The notes beneath the pieces were generated by a model that did not search any database, had not been told where the DNA came from, and was given only the letters and a program-made list of their open reading frames with translations. 64,000 bases of DNA, from assembly GCA_022678445.1 (NCBI GenBank), contig JALBWU010000004.1, forward strand, positions 1-64,000, given 5' to 3'. The stretch is from Candidatus Aramenus sp. CH1. Its GTDB lineage: Archaea; Thermoproteota; Thermoprotei_A; Sulfolobales; Sulfolobaceae. Shown here piece after piece: positions 1-8,376 of the stretch (within the stretch, counting starts at the first letter, position 1; the number at the start of each line of letters is the position of its first letter). The translations under genes and the position numbers were made by a program.

Positions 1-99
1 CACAACTGCGGTTTTGACGCTTCCGGAATTGCGGGAGTAATCGGGGCTCCTCATCTTTAGTTCACCAAAGAAAGCGCCATAAAAGGAAATCGTTTTCAT
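1..99 (-). CDS. possible N-terminus of a gene leaving the window
   Basis: An open frame of 33 codons begins with ATG at 99 and runs off the left edge without a stop. The peptide starts MKTISFYGAFFGELKMRS and I do not recognise it. Just before the ATG are purine-rich bases that could serve as a ribosome binding site, and an imperfect palindrome lies at 112-128. An open run of this length can occur by chance, so this is only a candidate. A start of a transposon protein is one possibility, given the palindrome, but nothing in the visible residues proves it. Confidence 0.2.
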   Translation of the reverse strand, partial: MKTISFYGAFFGELKMRSPDYSRNSGSVKTAVV

Positions 100-111
100 G
101 TTAAAACCTTA

Positions 112-128
112 ACCCCGCCAGGCGAGGT
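112..128. repeat. imperfect palindrome near the left edge
   Basis: The arms ACCCCGC and GCGAGGT flank a 3-base loop and pair over seven positions with one G-T wobble. It lies 13 bp before the possible start codon at 99 on the minus strand. It could be a hairpin at a transposon end, a terminator or a chance palindrome. Confidence 0.3.
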
Positions 129-300
129 TTGTCTTCTTATTTATCACAACACTCTGTTTCTTCCTATCACAGTTTTGCACGACTTTTCAGGTTCCGCTGG
201 CCGTAAGTCGTCGTATTTCCGCGACATAAGTAGACCCCCAATTTTTATACAATTTTCAAAGATTTTAGAATAAAATTTTGCGAAAGTAAGATTTGGGTAA

Positions 301-341
301 AACCTTTTAAAAGCTAGTGCCCCTTCCCGTTTAGACCTAAA
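301..341 (+). promoter_or_regulatory. promoter of the surface glycoprotein gene
   Basis: A TATA-like element CTTTTAAAAG (304-313) lies about 33 bp before the ATG at 342. Transcription would start about 7 bases before the start codon. The rest of 100-300 is AT-rich and holds no convincing gene on either strand. Confidence 0.45.
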
Positions 342-2657
342 ATGGACGTAAAGATAGTAGGTTTCGCGGTAGTGTTCGTCATACTGTTAATAGCTGCACT
401 GGCAGGTTTTTATGAATACTCTACAGTATCGGGCAAGTATACCTCTCTCCAGTCCTCTTACAGCTCCGCTACCAGTCAACTTTCCACGCTGGACACTAGT
501 TTAATGTACGCCAAGAACAATGAGTCGTACTACATGAAGCTAGCAGAAAACAACTACACTGCGTACACGAAGCTGGAGGCTATGTACTCTGCCCTCGAGC
601 ACAACTACAGCATGCTAATGCAGATGTACAAGGAGCTGGAGGCCAACTACTCTCAAGCCGTTGTTTCCCACGTAGGAGCCCAGTACCTTGAAGGAGCTTC
701 GCTTGACACGGTCTACTTGGTCTGGGACGGCATCGCGATAGAGAATCCCAACGACGTCACCCCCTACTTGGCCCCCAACTTCACTGCCAAGATTACGGGA
801 GTGCCGTTCCCCGGTACTTACAACCTCCAAACATTCAACACAACTTGGCTGGCCAACTTCTTCGGTACATATGAGACCGTCTACTTCTACACTACGGCCC
901 TACCAACGGTTACTCAGGAAAATAACAACACGTTCGTTGTCTCCGCTGTAGTACAATACTTCGTAGCTCCAACGCAAGACCCCGTGTACTTGCAAGTGTT
1001 CAACGCGTCCTTTACCGCTACAGTGCAAATAATTAACGGAAGGCCATTAATAACCTCTATAACGTGGAACGGCAACGAGGTACCTCCGTCTGCCGTAATT
1101 GCCGGATATCCATCCCAGCACCAGCTAGAGGGTAACGTAGTACTATCTGAGGTCTTATCCGAGATCAACGCCTTGGGAGCCGAGTTTGCCCCCAACGTGA
1201 TAGCCCAGAACTTCGCGCCCAGCGCCGTACTTAACATAACTGGCCCCTTGCCTCCAGGACTGAAGAACGGTACCTACACGGGGTTGAACAACATAGAGAA
1301 CTTCTTCAGCCAGTGGGACAGCTACTTCATCTTCATGGTTGAGTACTCCCAGAACTTGTTGCCCAACGGCACCGCAGTGCCTCCCTCCATGAGCGTAACC
1401 TTAATGCCTAACGTGACGATGGCCGTAGTCAAGGCAAACGTTACCCCGTTCATAGGGTTTGTGAACCAGGGACAGCCCGGCTTCCCAGGGATATACGACA
1501 TACACGTGGACTTGACAGCGTACTTAGCGTACAACTCAACTACAGCGAGCTGGCAGATAGTTAAGGAGGACTGGCAGACGAGTCTCATACCAATACAGCA
1601 GGACACTGTGTTCTACAACTTGAACACGCCGACCTTCAACGTAGTGGCTGAGAGCACAGTCGCCGTAAACGCAAGCAAGGGCGCAGTGGTGCAGGCAGGG
1701 AACATAGTCACAATAGTCCAGCCAGGGACTTATGCTGAGCTACCAAACGGCTCTCTTCTATCCGTGTACAACTTCTCCTTAGTGATAATGAGCGTACAAG
1801 CAGTGTACTCCCCGCCAGGATACATGAACTTGACCCCCACATACGCGTTTGCCTTCGCCATCAACGGCCACATATCCCCGCTGTACTCGTTGGTAACTGC
1901 AAACAAGGTAGCAAGTCCCGCAATAACCATAGTCTACGCCCCAGACACGTGGACCACCTGGACGTGGTTTGGAGGGACGTTTAACGGTACGACCTATATA
2001 GGAGGTAGCTACAAGTTCGCTGACCACTGGATCTACGGTAATGGAGTCATGGTCAACGTGCAGTTCTTCAAGCCAGTAATATGGATATTCGAGGCCTCCC
2101 AGGCTCCAGTTGCCACTCCTCCAACTCCAGCGACCGTCTCCGTGGGAGAAGCCTATGGCCTAACCCCTGTAAACGCTTACACGTACACCGTTAACGGGAA
2201 GGAGGGCGGAGTAATAGTGGCTGGAAACATCATCGTCGTTATTAAGCCAGGAACGTACGTGGAGACCCCACAGAAGCAGAACTTGACCACCTACAGCTTC
2301 TCCGTAGTGTTCTACGCCACCAGCGGATTGCCCAACGCACCTACCGGACAAACTCCCTTCCTAGCGTTCGCTTACGCATTTAACGGAAACGTGAACTTCA
2401 GCTATTACGCCACCCAGCCTTTCATCACGATAATCACTACGCCGAGCCAGGGAGCTGAGATGTGGACGTGGGGGGCTAAGGGTTACTTGTTCCAAGACCC
2501 AATACTGGTAGGCAACGGGACAGTGATCAACTTGACATTCTTTAGACCAGTTCCGTGGATACTTACCCTCCCAGAGCTGACCACCACTACGTCGATGAGT
2601 ACTCCTTCAACTACGAGTACTACTAGCTCTACTACTACCACTCCCTACTGGGGGTAA
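342..2657 (+). CDS. N-terminally anchored, repeat-containing surface glycoprotein
   Basis: A 771-residue extracytoplasmic protein whose family I do not recognise. Residues 5-25 form a single hydrophobic helix, probably a signal anchor because no C-terminal membrane segment exists. Residues 28-107 are heptad-like and rich in Ser, Tyr and Asn, suggesting a coiled-coil stalk. Two related segments follow (about 110-265 and 265-430) that resemble NTF2/SnoaL-like folds. After them come two clearly homologous beta-rich modules (about 435-595 and 605-745) sharing VQAGNIVTIVQPGTYAE and VIVAGNIIVVIKPGTYVE and a FFKPV/FFRPV-W end. The tail (748-771) is nearly all Ser and Thr. There are many N-X-S/T sequons, as expected for a heavily N-glycosylated Sulfolobales surface protein. 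A poly-T terminator follows and the gene has its own promoter. Function is unknown; a surface or pilus-like stalk or sugar-binding role is inference. Confidence 0.75.
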   Translation: MDVKIVGFAVVFVILLIAALAGFYEYSTVSGKYTSLQSSYSSATSQLSTLDTSLMYAKNNESYYMKLAENNYTAYTKLEAMYSALEHNYSMLMQMYKELEANYSQAVVSHVGAQYLEGASLDTVYLVWDGIAIENPNDVTPYLAPNFTAKITGVPFPGTYNLQTFNTTWLANFFGTYETVYFYTTALPTVTQENNNTFVVSAVVQYFVAPTQDPVYLQVFNASFTATVQIINGRPLITSITWNGNEVPPSAVIAGYPSQHQLEGNVVLSEVLSEINALGAEFAPNVIAQNFAPSAVLNITGPLPPGLKNGTYTGLNNIENFFSQWDSYFIFMVEYSQNLLPNGTAVPPSMSVTLMPNVTMAVVKANVTPFIGFVNQGQPGFPGIYDIHVDLTAYLAYNSTTASWQIVKEDWQTSLIPIQQDTVFYNLNTPTFNVVAESTVAVNASKGAVVQAGNIVTIVQPGTYAELPNGSLLSVYNFSLVIMSVQAVYSPPGYMNLTPTYAFAFAINGHISPLYSLVTANKVASPAITIVYAPDTWTTWTWFGGTFNGTTYIGGSYKFADHWIYGNGVMVNVQFFKPVIWIFEASQAPVATPPTPATVSVGEAYGLTPVNAYTYTVNGKEGGVIVAGNIIVVIKPGTYVETPQKQNLTTYSFSVVFYATSGLPNAPTGQTPFLAFAYAFNGNVNFSYYATQPFITIITTPSQGAEMWTWGAKGYLFQDPILVGNGTVINLTFFRPVPWILTLPELTTTTSMSTPSTTSTTSSTTTTPYWG

Positions 2658-2694
2658 AATCGAAAATCGCCAATCCTCTTCCTATTTACTTCAA

Positions 2695-2731
2695 CTTTTT
2701 TCCCTTTGTTTTAATTTTTCGTATTTTTTTA
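2695..2731 (+). terminator. poly-T transcription terminator
   Basis: Several T-tracts of 5-7 bases lie within 40-75 bp after the surface glycoprotein stop codon, the usual look of an intrinsic archaeal terminator. No hairpin is needed or seen. Confidence 0.55.
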
Positions 2732-2869
2732 AGGAGTGATTGTAAACATTGCTGAGTACCTTCACATACCACAACACTTATTTGAGAGAGAGTAGACACA
2801 ATAAGCGTCTTAGACTTGTATCTAGCAGAAGAGAAAGATTTTTAGACATTATAAAAACTCCTTTTAAAT

Positions 2870-4810
2870 ATGTCACAGCAAGAAAACCTTCCCTTCGAAG
2901 AACGCTACTACCAACCGCCCTATAAGGCACTATACAAGGAGTCCATGGAGTACCCCGAGAAGTTCTGGCACAAAATGGCCCAAGAGCTGGAGTGGTTCAC
3001 CCCATACGAGAAAGTGTTGAACGACTCTAACGCTCCCTTCTTTAGGTGGTTTGATGGAGGCAAAATAAACGTAACCTACAACGCGCTAGACAGGCACTTA
3101 AAGGAAAGGGGGAACAAGGTAGCTCTCATCTGGGAAAACGAGAAGGGAGAGAACAGGTCGGTCTCTTACCTCCAGCTCTACAACGAAGTCAACAAGTTCG
3201 CCTACGCATTACAGCAATTAGGCGTCAAGAAGGGCGACAGGGCGGTCATCTACTTGCCATTAATGCCAGAACTGCCCATAGCAATGTTAGCCCTAGCTAG
3301 GATAGGGGCAATCCACAGTGTAGTTTTCTCCGGCTTCTCCGTGCAGGCACTTGTGGACAGGATAAACGACGCCAAGGCTAAGTTAGTGATCACCACTACC
3401 CACACGCTTAGGAGGGGCAAGAGAGTGGAACTGAAGGGCATAGTTGACCAAGCGGTCGAGCAGACACCCTCCGTAGAAAAGGTCCTGGTGTTAAAGAGAG
3501 ACGAGGAGCCTAAGGTAAACGAGAAGAGGGACGTCATATACCAAGAGCTTACCAGGAGGATGTCCTACAAGAAGGTCGAACCAGAGGAGACCTCAGCCAC
3601 AGACCCGCTCTTCATCTTATACACCTCTGGGACTACGGGAAAGCCAAAGGGGATCTTCCACCTCCACGGAGGTTACGGGCTATGGACTTACCTAACTACC
3701 AAGTGGGTGTTCGACTTGAGGGACAACGACGTCTTCTTCAACACGGCCGACATAGGGTGGATAACCGGCCATTCCTACATAGTGTATGGCCCGTTACAGA
3801 ACGGGGCTACTACGCTCATGTACGAGGGAGTTCCGGACTACCCAGCCCCTGACAGGTGGTGGGAACTAGTTGAGAAGTACGGAGTAACAGTCTTCTACAC
3901 GTCGCCCACGGCAATTAGGACGCTGATGAGGTATGGCGAGGAGTGGGTAAAGAACCACGACCTCTCTAATTTAAGAATCCTCGGTAGCGTCGGAGAGCCG
4001 ATAAACCCAGAGGCCTGGAGATGGTACTTCAAGAACGTTGGTGGGTCGCAGCTCCCCATAGTCGACACCTGGTGGCAGACGGAAACTGGAGGCATCATGA
4101 TATCGGCTACCCCTGGACTAGGCAACTACATGTTGAAGCCTAGCGCCAACGGCCTCCCCTTACCGGGAGTTGACGCAGACGTAATAAATGAGGAGGGACT
4201 GCCCGCAAGGGCCAGGGAGAAGGGATACATCGTCGTGAAGAGGCCGTGGCCAGGGATGTTGGCAGGGGTGTGGAACGACCCAGACAGGTACATAAAGACG
4301 TACTGGTCCAAGTTCCAAGGGCTATACTACCCAGGGGATTACGCGGTGAAGGACGAGGACGGGTTTTTCTACATTCTAGGGAGGGCTGACGAAGTGTTAA
4401 AGATAGCAGGGCACAGGATAGGCACTAGGGAGATAGAGGACATCTTGATATCCCACCCCGCAGTCGCGGAGTCTGCAGTGATAGGCGTACCAGACCCGGT
4501 AAGAGGAGAAGTAGCCGTAGCTGCAGTAGTCCTGAAACAGGGACATTCCCCAAGCGAACAGCTGAAGAAGGAGCTTGAGGACTACGTGAAGAAGAACCTC
4601 GGGGCAATTGTTGTGTTCAAGGGCATATACTTTGTGACGAAGCTTCCCAAGACTAGGTCAGGGAAGATAATGAGGAGGCTAGTTAGGGCAGTGATCTCAG
4701 GGCAGACCTTGGGAGATACGTCAACGTTAGAGGATGAGGCTTCAGTGGAAGAGCTGAAAAAGGCAATAGAGGAGTTCGCCAAGGAGATAAGGGAACAGCA
4801 GAAGCTCTAA
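2870..4810 (+). CDS. acs: acetyl-CoA synthetase (AMP-forming)
   Basis: A 646-residue acyl-adenylate-forming enzyme that activates acetate, and perhaps propionate or 3-hydroxypropionate, with ATP and CoA. Visible motifs are the ATP/AMP loop YTSGTTGKPKG near residues 251-261, TWWQTETGG with the Trp that shapes a small acyl pocket in acetyl-CoA synthetases, the hinge and CoA-binding region YPGDYAVKDEDGFFYILGR, and the C-terminal catalytic lysine K599 in RSGKIMRR. Length matches the family. In Sulfolobales, close relatives act as 3-hydroxypropionyl-CoA synthetase in the 3HP/4HB carbon fixation cycle; the Trp favours acetyl-CoA, but substrate cannot be settled here. It stands alone and its last bases overlap the convergent gene at 4807. 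Confidence 0.93.
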   Translation: MSQQENLPFEERYYQPPYKALYKESMEYPEKFWHKMAQELEWFTPYEKVLNDSNAPFFRWFDGGKINVTYNALDRHLKERGNKVALIWENEKGENRSVSYLQLYNEVNKFAYALQQLGVKKGDRAVIYLPLMPELPIAMLALARIGAIHSVVFSGFSVQALVDRINDAKAKLVITTTHTLRRGKRVELKGIVDQAVEQTPSVEKVLVLKRDEEPKVNEKRDVIYQELTRRMSYKKVEPEETSATDPLFILYTSGTTGKPKGIFHLHGGYGLWTYLTTKWVFDLRDNDVFFNTADIGWITGHSYIVYGPLQNGATTLMYEGVPDYPAPDRWWELVEKYGVTVFYTSPTAIRTLMRYGEEWVKNHDLSNLRILGSVGEPINPEAWRWYFKNVGGSQLPIVDTWWQTETGGIMISATPGLGNYMLKPSANGLPLPGVDADVINEEGLPARAREKGYIVVKRPWPGMLAGVWNDPDRYIKTYWSKFQGLYYPGDYAVKDEDGFFYILGRADEVLKIAGHRIGTREIEDILISHPAVAESAVIGVPDPVRGEVAVAAVVLKQGHSPSEQLKKELEDYVKKNLGAIVVFKGIYFVTKLPKTRSGKIMRRLVRAVISGQTLGDTSTLEDEASVEELKKAIEEFAKEIREQQKL

Positions 4811-5415
4811 GAGTAGCTAATACTTACCTTGTAAGTCCCTTTTTTAACCAAGTAGTTCATGGCATCGTTCCCCTCTAAGTTGCCACAAGCCACTGACTTC
4901 ATTTTTCCCTTCTCGAACACAATTTCACACTCGTCAACTTTCACCTTGACTTCGCCCTTGTACTCCTTGCTCTGTTCTATGCCCTCGTTTATCAGCGATG
5001 GTAGGTCTTGGAAGACGTACATTTGGGAGCTGCCTGCCAGCTTTTCCGCAAAGTGATTTAAGAAGACCTTCATTGGCGTCCTTGCGAGCCTTTCAAGGGG
5101 ACCCGTGTAATCCCCCCTGATGACTACGTCTACCTTGCCCTTTGACGAGTAGACCTCCACAGTAAAGGAAAAGGTGGCTTTGGGCCACCTCATTTCTCCC
5201 CAGTGTCTAACCCCGTTCAAGTACCTCTCCCTCGTCATTAGGAACTTGAACTTCATGAACACGCGGAACTCGGCGTAGTAATGGAGCTCGTCCACTTGCT
5301 CTATCTTCTTCAGGAACATCCACCACTTAATCAAGTTATTAACGTCGAATACCTTGTCGAGTATTTCCTTGGAGTCTACGCCCTCAATTGTTGTAGATAC
5401 ACTCTCGCTAATCAC
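4807..5415 (-). CDS. SRPBCC/DUF3211-like protein
   Basis: A 202-residue soluble protein with the layout of a START/SRPBCC (Bet v 1-like) ligand-binding domain: an N-terminal strand, a short helix pair around NLIKWWMFLKKIEQV, then a long antiparallel sheet and a long helix (PLERLARTPMKVFLNHFAEKL). It resembles the crenarchaeal DUF3211 family, which has no assigned function. The start is GTG at 5415, supported by a TATA box centred about 26 bp upstream, so the mRNA is probably leaderless. Its 3' end overlaps that of acs by 4 bp tail to tail. Binding of a small hydrophobic ligand is inference from the fold. Confidence 0.6.
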   Translation of the reverse strand: MISESVSTTIEGVDSKEILDKVFDVNNLIKWWMFLKKIEQVDELHYYAEFRVFMKFKFLMTRERYLNGVRHWGEMRWPKATFSFTVEVYSSKGKVDVVIRGDYTGPLERLARTPMKVFLNHFAEKLAGSSQMYVFQDLPSLINEGIEQSKEYKGEVKVKVDECEIVFEKGKMKSVACGNLEGNDAMNYLVKKGTYKVSISYS

Positions 5416-5430
5416 ATATAATTCTTTAAA

Positions 5431-5447
5431 TTATAAAATTATAAAAG
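5431..5447 (-). promoter_or_regulatory. TATA region of the SRPBCC-like gene
   Basis: The AT-only stretch TTATAAAATTATAAAA is centred about 26 bp before the GTG at 5415, the spacing expected when transcription starts at the start codon. Confidence 0.45.
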
Positions 5448-5612
5448 TTTTTCTTACTTATCTACATTTCTAGCTTTACGCTATGTTTTAGTTTAAAATG
5501 TACTAATTAGTTTAAGTTTTCTTAATTTTGTCGAAAGTATTTAACTATGTTTGATATAACGAAATAAGCCTATCATGACTAAAAATATAAACGCGAATTG
5601 CAAATGACAGAC

Positions 5613-5987
5613 ATGCTGAGGCCGTTAATAGCAATCGACCTAAACTCTAAGATCGATTACTTGAAACTCTACAAGTTTGTCGAGAAACTGTTGAAGAAGT
5701 TCAAAGTAGTGGACGCTGTGTTCATAATAGATGACAAGAGCATACTCGAGATAGACAGCAATAAGGTGTTTAAGGTCTCGGACTCCTACTCCCTTGTAGA
5801 GGTCGTAAAGGAATTAAGGGGAATATCGGAGCATAAGGGAAACTTGGACTTGAGGAGTCTCGTCACGCTAAAGGAGGAGCTAAAAAGGAGCGTTGTAGTC
5901 CTGGTCAGCGATAGAAAGGCGAAGGCCTCTGACAGTCTTTTCTTCGTATTTGACGGACAGAGAATTAGGACGCTTAGCAGTAATTAG
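5613..5987 (+). CDS. small protein of unknown function
   Basis: A roughly 124-residue protein that I do not recognise. It begins MLRPLIAIDLNSKIDYLKL and shows alternating strands and helices (VVDAVFIIDDKSILEI, SVVVLVSDRKAKASDSLFFVF), a compact alpha/beta fold. The central strands each end in acidic residues, loosely like a vWA or Rossmann-type sheet, but no complete metal or nucleotide motif is present. Starts at TTG 5598 and ATG 5604 are in frame, but the TATA element AAAAATATAA (5581-5590) is centred 26 bp before ATG 5613, which favours that start and a leaderless message. It is monocistronic. Confidence 0.6.
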   Translation: MLRPLIAIDLNSKIDYLKLYKFVEKLLKKFKVVDAVFIIDDKSILEIDSNKVFKVSDSYSLVEVVKELRGISEHKGNLDLRSLVTLKEELKRSVVVLVSDRKAKASDSLFFVFDGQRIRTLSSN

Positions 5988-6072
5988 GAGACTAGAAGAC
6001 CAAAATTATTAATTTTGAGTAATTCCCAATAATTTCTGAGTTTTAACTTCTGTTTCACAACAAATCAAAAAT

Positions 6073-7233
6073 TTAGACTCGCTTTGAAATTATTTCGTCG
6101 TTCCAGAACACGACAAAGAACGTTATTGCAGAGGCTATAACTGGGATTAACAGTACAAGGAAGGACATTCTAAGCCCTATAACCTCCGAGAGAGCTCCTA
6201 CAGCTACGGGCACTACGAAGAATAGGATGTTATTGTACGCCAAGAAGTAGGAATTCACGGCGTTCCTCTCTTCAGTCGTAGTTGCCCTAGCTATCATTAT
6301 TGTAGACATCGGGAAAATGGACCCGTGTGGTATTCCCAGCAGTGCCATGAACGCTATGAATATCATGTAGTTTGGGGAGATCACCATACCAGTGAGACCT
6401 ACGACCGTTATGATAATTGAGACCAGCAAAGGAAGCCTCAGCGACTCAAACTGCCTAATGGTCATGAACAGTCTAGTGAGGAAAGAAGTAGTAAAGAAGG
6501 GTATATAGGAGAAGTAAGCCAAGCTCTTGGGAAGGCCTAGGACCTCTATGCCGTATATTGTGAGGAACGCAGTAAACGCCGCGAATGGAACATTGTAAGT
6601 GGTAATTGAGAGGATAGAGGAGATGAACCCCTTGTTCCTCAAACTTCCAACTCCCTTGACCTCCTTCTTGGTCTCCGGGAACTTGACACTCCACGACAGT
6701 ATGAAGCCTAGGATAGAGAAGGGTACAAAAGCGAGAAATACGTCCTTGTACCCAGCTCTAGAAAGTACGTAGCTCTCAATTGAGGGACCTACTATTAGGC
6801 TAATACTCAAACTAGTCGAGTAAAGGGAGAGCAACCTCTCAGCCTGTTTCCTGTTGTCCACGAGTGAGGCAGAAGTTATGAGATTTGGCATTATGAGGCC
6901 AAAGGCCACTCCTGCCACAGCAGTCACTGCCCAGACTGTGACCGATGTAGAGAAGTAAAATCCTAACAAGAGAACCGTTATCGTGAAGTTAGAGATTATA
7001 AAGGCCTTTCTCCTTGTAGAGGAGGAAAGGCTTGGGTTAATGTACGACGTTGAAATAAGGGTGGTTAGGAAGATGAGGGCATCTATTACTCCCGCCATTA
7101 AGTTACTAAAACCAAATACGTACTTAGAAAGAGGAGATATTGTAGTAGTGACCATGTTATTGGTTGCCCTGTTTGCTATCGTTATCAAGGAGAGCGTCAA
7201 CGCCATGTATACGAAAGACCTTTTGTCGCTCAT
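6073..7233 (-). CDS. major facilitator superfamily transporter
   Basis: A 386-residue integral membrane protein with about 12 hydrophobic segments in two halves joined by a charged loop (FPETKKEVKGVGSLRNKG, near residues 190-207), the standard MFS layout. The substrate cannot be read from sequence. The start codon lies 86 bp after the sulfur oxygenase reductase stop, on the same strand, so readthrough from that gene is possible. An inverted repeat just before the start (7239-7265) suggests separate control. If the pairing with sulfur oxidation is functional, export of a sulfur oxyanion or sulfide would be a reasonable guess, but that is inference. Confidence 0.85.
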   Translation of the reverse strand: MSDKRSFVYMALTLSLITIANRATNNMVTTTISPLSKYVFGFSNLMAGVIDALIFLTTLISTSYINPSLSSSTRRKAFIISNFTITVLLLGFYFSTSVTVWAVTAVAGVAFGLIMPNLITSASLVDNRKQAERLLSLYSTSLSISLIVGPSIESYVLSRAGYKDVFLAFVPFSILGFILSWSVKFPETKKEVKGVGSLRNKGFISSILSITTYNVPFAAFTAFLTIYGIEVLGLPKSLAYFSYIPFFTTSFLTRLFMTIRQFESLRLPLLVSIIITVVGLTGMVISPNYMIFIAFMALLGIPHGSIFPMSTIMIARATTTEERNAVNSYFLAYNNILFFVVPVAVGALSEVIGLRMSFLVLLIPVIASAITFFVVFWNDEIISKRV

Positions 7234-7238
7234 GGTAA

Positions 7239-7265
7239 TTTAAGTAGATAACACTGTTACTTAAA
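7239..7265. promoter_or_regulatory. inverted repeat over the MFS promoter
   Basis: The arms TTTAAGTA (7239-7246) and TACTTAAA (7258-7265) are a perfect 8-bp inverted repeat with an 11-bp spacer. They cover the place where the TATA box of the minus-strand MFS gene would be (about 26 bp before 7233). This looks like an operator or a dyad-symmetric promoter; the binding protein is unknown. Confidence 0.4.
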
Positions 7266-7319
7266 AAACTTCCCCTCAAGTTTAAATGAAATTAAAAAAA
7301 GATAACACGTTGAAAACGC

Positions 7320-8258
7320 TTAGGAGTTGCTGTACTCTTGGAGGTACTCCCTCCAGAAGGTGCCCTCCATTACGGGGCTTATTATTCTGATGTATGGACC
7401 GTAAACTAACGTGTCTACCGCTTCATCGTGAGTCCTCCTAGTCTCTGGTTCTAGCAGAACCCTTCCCATGCCGAACTGTAGAGCGTCAGCGTTGGCCCAC
7501 TCTACGTGAACTACGTACTGCTGTGGAGTAGGTTTAGCCTCGGTAACTTGGTACTGAACGTTGTTGGGGTCTGGCTCAATTGAGCCAGGGCTCTCCAACA
7601 GTTCGTGGAAGCCCTTTGCTCCGAACTGGAAGCTCCCTATTCCTGAGACTCCTATCTCCTTCAGCACCATTGCGCCAAGGAAGCCTGGCGCCTTCTTCAG
7701 TAGCTTTAGAGTCTTCACAACTGCCTCCTCAAACTGCTTCTCCTTTCCAGGGATTACGGAGTGTTCCGCGAATGCGACTACCCTCTTCCCGTAGGGCTGT
7801 GATATGACCGGTATTTCCAATGGTTTGCCCTCAGCGAACTTCTTGCCCACTACAGCCGTGAAGTCGGTCATCTCGGTGTTGATAGGCATATCTGCGTAAA
7901 CGATCTCGTAAATGGGCTCCCAAGGTCCCCATACCATTTGCGAGGCGCACGAGTAACATAGCCTGAACAAGTAGCTCCAGTTCTGCCTATGCATCTCCTC
8001 GTGGTCTTTCCAGTGCCTCCAGAAGGTGTACTGAAGTACCCTAACCGTACTGCTCTCCTTAGTCATGTCGGGCTTCGCGCCACCGTATCTCTGCCCAAAG
8101 GGGAGAACCCCTATCTGGATGTGGTTTTGGAATCCCACGAAGCCCGGATGCCTTGCTGTCACCATACATACCTTAGGACCTACTGAGGCGAACATCTCGA
8201 AGGTCTTTGGTTCGTTCTTGAGGTCTGCCATGTTTATTGCCACATACGGTCTAGCCAT
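7320..8258 (-). CDS. sor: sulfur oxygenase reductase
   Basis: A 312-residue cytoplasmic enzyme that disproportionates elemental sulfur with oxygen to sulfite, thiosulfate and sulfide without cofactors; it forms a 24-subunit hollow sphere. Sequence matches the Acidianus/Sulfurisphaera enzyme almost block for block. The mononuclear iron ligands H86, H90 (HEEMH) and E114 are present, as are the three active-site cysteines C31, C101 and C104 (CYSC). Length fits the family. It appears to start a unit with the MFS gene behind it. The upstream region is very AT-rich. Only some Sulfolobales carry this enzyme, so its presence is informative about the host's sulfur metabolism. No other sulfur-oxidation genes are in the window. 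Confidence 0.97.
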   Translation of the reverse strand: MARPYVAINMADLKNEPKTFEMFASVGPKVCMVTARHPGFVGFQNHIQIGVLPFGQRYGGAKPDMTKESSTVRVLQYTFWRHWKDHEEMHRQNWSYLFRLCYSCASQMVWGPWEPIYEIVYADMPINTEMTDFTAVVGKKFAEGKPLEIPVISQPYGKRVVAFAEHSVIPGKEKQFEEAVVKTLKLLKKAPGFLGAMVLKEIGVSGIGSFQFGAKGFHELLESPGSIEPDPNNVQYQVTEAKPTPQQYVVHVEWANADALQFGMGRVLLEPETRRTHDEAVDTLVYGPYIRIISPVMEGTFWREYLQEYSNS

Positions 8259-8330
8259 TTTTGTTCACATATATATACTCTTGTTTTACAGTTATTTAAT
8301 TTTATTTAGTAAAAAGTATATATAGTATAA
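8259..8330 (-). promoter_or_regulatory. AT-rich sor promoter region
   Basis: Two TATA-like runs occur, at about 8269-8277 (ATATATAT) and 8316-8329 (GTATATATAGTATA). The nearer one is only about 15 bp from the ATG, too close for a leaderless start. The farther one would give a leader of about 33 bases. I cannot choose between these and weaker boxes in between. Confidence 0.35.
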
Positions 8331-8376
8331 ACAAGTAAAAGTAAGGGTTCTTGGGTAAATTATAATTCTGGGGAAA

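Noticed and set aside
914-1606. Antisense open frames of 94-107 codons in the surface glycoprotein gene
   Set aside because: The absence of stops follows from the Thr/Asn/Val-rich coding strand; no promoter lies at their starts.
8269-8277. ATATATAT as the sor TATA box
   Set aside because: It lies only about 15 bp before the ATG, closer than the 24-28 bp seen for the other genes here, so it is unlikely to be the working box unless the start codon is wrong.
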